Positions 61,943 to 64,000 of a stretch of DNA of 64,000 bases are shown here, piece after piece (the first letter of the stretch is position 1; every line of letters begins with the position of its first letter). The DNA comes from Chelonoidis abingdonii (Eukaryota > Chordata > Testudines > Testudinidae), in NCBI RefSeq assembly GCF_003597395.2, contig NC_133770.1:92082574-92146573 (forward strand), read 5' to 3'. Under the pieces are notes generated by a model. That model did not search any database, was not told where the DNA came from, and saw only the letters and a list, made by a program, of their open reading frames with translations. The position numbers were made by a program, and so were the translations under genes.

Positions 61943-63527
61943 ACTTTGTAACTTTGGGTATTTTACCACTTACTTACTATTATTAACTTTAATAAAATGT
62001 CTTTAAGGCTATATCTGTCTCAGTGTGAGCTTCCTGTCATACTCCCAAGGGTCCTTTACAAATTCTGTGGAGCTGATTCAGGACAAGAACTTTTATCTTC
62101 TGATCAAACAGATTGGTGAGCCTAAAGCCCATAGTAATTAATATTAATGATAATAATTATTAATATTATTAATGAAATCAAATAAAATTAAATACATAAA
62201 CTAAATTCCCATATTATCCAAATTAATATTATCAGTACACCCTAAATCAGGCTACACTATAGCCCAGCCCAATGTCCAGTTTAAAGAGAGCAATGTTCTG
62301 TTGGTGCTAGTAGAGGGGCTAAAACCAGCATGACTAAACAGAAAATAACACCAGGGCAGTAGGTTTTTTAAAAAAAAAAAAAGTCTTCCCTAAGAACCTA
62401 AACACATCAGAATAGAAACTACGGCCCTGATCCTCCTCCCATTGAAGTAAATGGCAAAAGTCCCAATTGGGTAACCACTAGGAAATGGAAACCAGAAGTA
62501 AAAATGGCAGTGAAATGACAGCAAGAGTAAATAGCCCACGTATCAAGGAAAACAGTATAATTATTCAAACTAGCATACGCTGCTATTATAACTGGGCCAA
62601 GAAAGCTGTGTTTTTAATTTGCAAAAAAGATGTATAATCCAGGTTTGCTAAACCAGAACCAGAGGTGACTTGGCTCCATATTCTTTTACGTTTTTTTCCC
62701 CCCCCCATAACCACCAAAGTTAGTGAAGGTGGAATTTAAAAAAAAGTGGTTTTGCCCCATCTTTAATTACCATGTTTTGTTTTGTTTTTCTACAACACCA
62801 CAGGGTTTGCACTTTGCATCAGTATTGAAAGACCAGGGGCCAAATTCATCCCTGATGTAACTACACTAACTTCAGTGAAGTAAGATGACTTTGGTCTGAG
62901 GTCATTACCCTCATGAACTTACAATCTAGGGCCTTGGTCCTGAAAGTTGCTCCCTCCACATATGAGCACTCCCCTGTGCACAGATCCCCAGTTAAGTCAT
63001 TGGCACTCTGTCCACACACAGGGTTCAGCCCTGCAGACCAGCTCACAGAACAAGGGCTGAAGTCAGTGAATAATGACAACAGAAAAAGTAGTATGAAGAT
63101 GGCATGTGCGACTGCACTCTTTCTAGATCAGTGCTTCTCAAACTTTTCTAGGATCCATTAATCTATTGCAGTTTCTTACTATAACCTACCTAACTTTGTG
63201 GGATTGCAGTCACTGCAAGAAATCCTGGCTAGTTTGGGATGCTGGAACCCTTCAGAGCTTTTATGGCTTTGCAAAATCAAAGGCAGATATATTTTGCATA
63301 ACCCAAGAAGTGGAGGAGAAATAAAAATAAGACTGTTATCTCTTCCTCCAGAAAGGAAGGATGATCTTGGAAGGCAACTGAACAGGAATTCAGGACACTG
63401 GGCTTCAATAACCAGCTCTGCCTGCCACAGACTGTGTAACCTTAGGCAAGTCAATCTCTCTGTGAGTACGACAACATATGGATACGCAACCATTACTCAC
63501 ATTACTGACTTAGGCTCTCAGAGCTTG
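61943..63527. other. intergenic DNA
   Basis: Includes an AT/TAAT-rich low-complexity tract at 62,125-62,180 and homopolymer runs near 62,368 and 62,696. No gene supported. Confidence 0.35.
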
Positions 63528-63742
63528 GGCTCCCGGCTGAGAAATTGCAATGTAGATGTTTGGACTCAGACTGGAGCCCAAGCTTTGGGAGCCTCCCACC
63601 TCACAGGATCCCAGAGCTCAGGCTTCAGTCTGAGCCCAAATATCTACACAGCAATTTTTCAGCCCACAGTCTGAGCACTGCAAGCCTGAGTCAGCTAACC
63701 TGAACCAGCCATGGGCTTGTTATCACTGTGTAGATGTACCCT
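63528..63742. mobile_element. inverted-repeat element (family of 53,238)
   Basis: GAGAAATTGCAATGTAGATG on the left and TTATCACTGTGTAGATGTACCC on the right, with an internal inverted pair (TTTGGACTCAGACTGGAGCC / GGCTTCAGTCTGAGCCCAAA). Same layout as the elements at 11,930 and 53,238. Confidence 0.55.
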
Positions 63743-64000
63743 GTGCCTCCGTTCCCCATCTGTAAAATGGGAATAACAATTTTGTCTTGTCTATTTAGAT
63801 TGAACCTTCTACAGTGCAGAGATGATCTCTTACTAGGTGCTTCTGCAGTGACTAGCACAATGGGGCAATGATTTCAGCTGGGGCCTTTGGGTACTACCAT
63901 AATACACATATCTACTGAGGACTGGGGATTTTCAAAGAAGACTATGCACAAAACTGAAAAAAATTCCCATTGAATTTCAGTGGGAGTTAGTTCCTAATTC
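63743..64000. other. intergenic DNA to window end
   Basis: Contains ATCTGTAAAATGGGAATAACAA, phrasing common to old amniote MIR/L2-type repeats, but too short to assign. Confidence 0.3.

Noticed and set aside
27865..64000. PPP1R17 or PDE1C exons expected from ITPRID1 synteny
   Set aside because: I looked for their conserved blocks in the visible frames and saw none; they may lie beyond the window.

Overview
This looks like a window of vertebrate nuclear DNA, most likely turtle or a close reptile. It has spliced exons with GT/AG borders, long AT-rich introns and intergenic DNA. It also carries a dense layer of CR1 LINEs, reptile-type SINEs containing GTAGCCGTGTTAGTCTG, hAT-like and PIF/Harbinger DNA transposons, a DIRS retrotransposon and solo LTRs. 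There is no sign of prokaryotic organisation. The species call is inferred from remembered repeat types; no database was searched.

Region 1 (1-25,200) holds the only host protein-coding gene I can support. It is the 3' half of an ITPRID-family gene (KRAP/SSFA2, CCDC129, TESPA1 group), best matched to ITPRID1, on the + strand. Six exons join in frame: 7400-7482, 8876-10354, 17020-17147, 18426-18537, 21570-21908 and 23710-23739 plus 3'UTR. They give about 722 residues ending at a TAA. The 5' exons are not seen and probably lie upstream of the window. The introns hold two CR1 copies, a solo LTR, a decayed Gypsy integrase piece, several hAT-like and other miniature elements and a SINE with 14-bp target duplications.

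Region 2 (25,200-39,100) is intergenic and repeat-rich. It contains a 2.6-kb terminal-inverted-repeat element filled by a minisatellite of roughly 52-bp period, with a second element nested inside it. It also has (AT)n and (CT)n(CA)n microsatellites, two palindromic SINE insertions, and LTR-like sequence. A non-LTR reverse-transcriptase remnant is split by a 1.1-kb insertion, and another CR1 tail ends the region.

Region 3 (40,400-51,000) is the most structured part. A PIF/Harbinger transposon has a SANT/Myb-like ORF on + and a DDE transposase on -. Its transposase gene is cut in two by a near-full-length DIRS-type tyrosine-recombinase retrotransposon (43,050-48,797, - strand). That element still shows gag-like, RT, RNase H and recombinase regions and inverted repeats. 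The sequence GATA flanks both insertion borders. A second, diverged transposase tail lies beside it, so this is a layered transposon nest.

Region 4 (51,000-64,000) has no confident gene. It holds several terminal-inverted-repeat miniature elements, a second solo LTR of the same family as the one in region 1, and apparently single-copy DNA.

The host gene and the transposons are not functionally linked in any way I can see. The history of nested insertions is the main story outside the ITPRID gene. I found no convincing evidence of a wholly new biological system.
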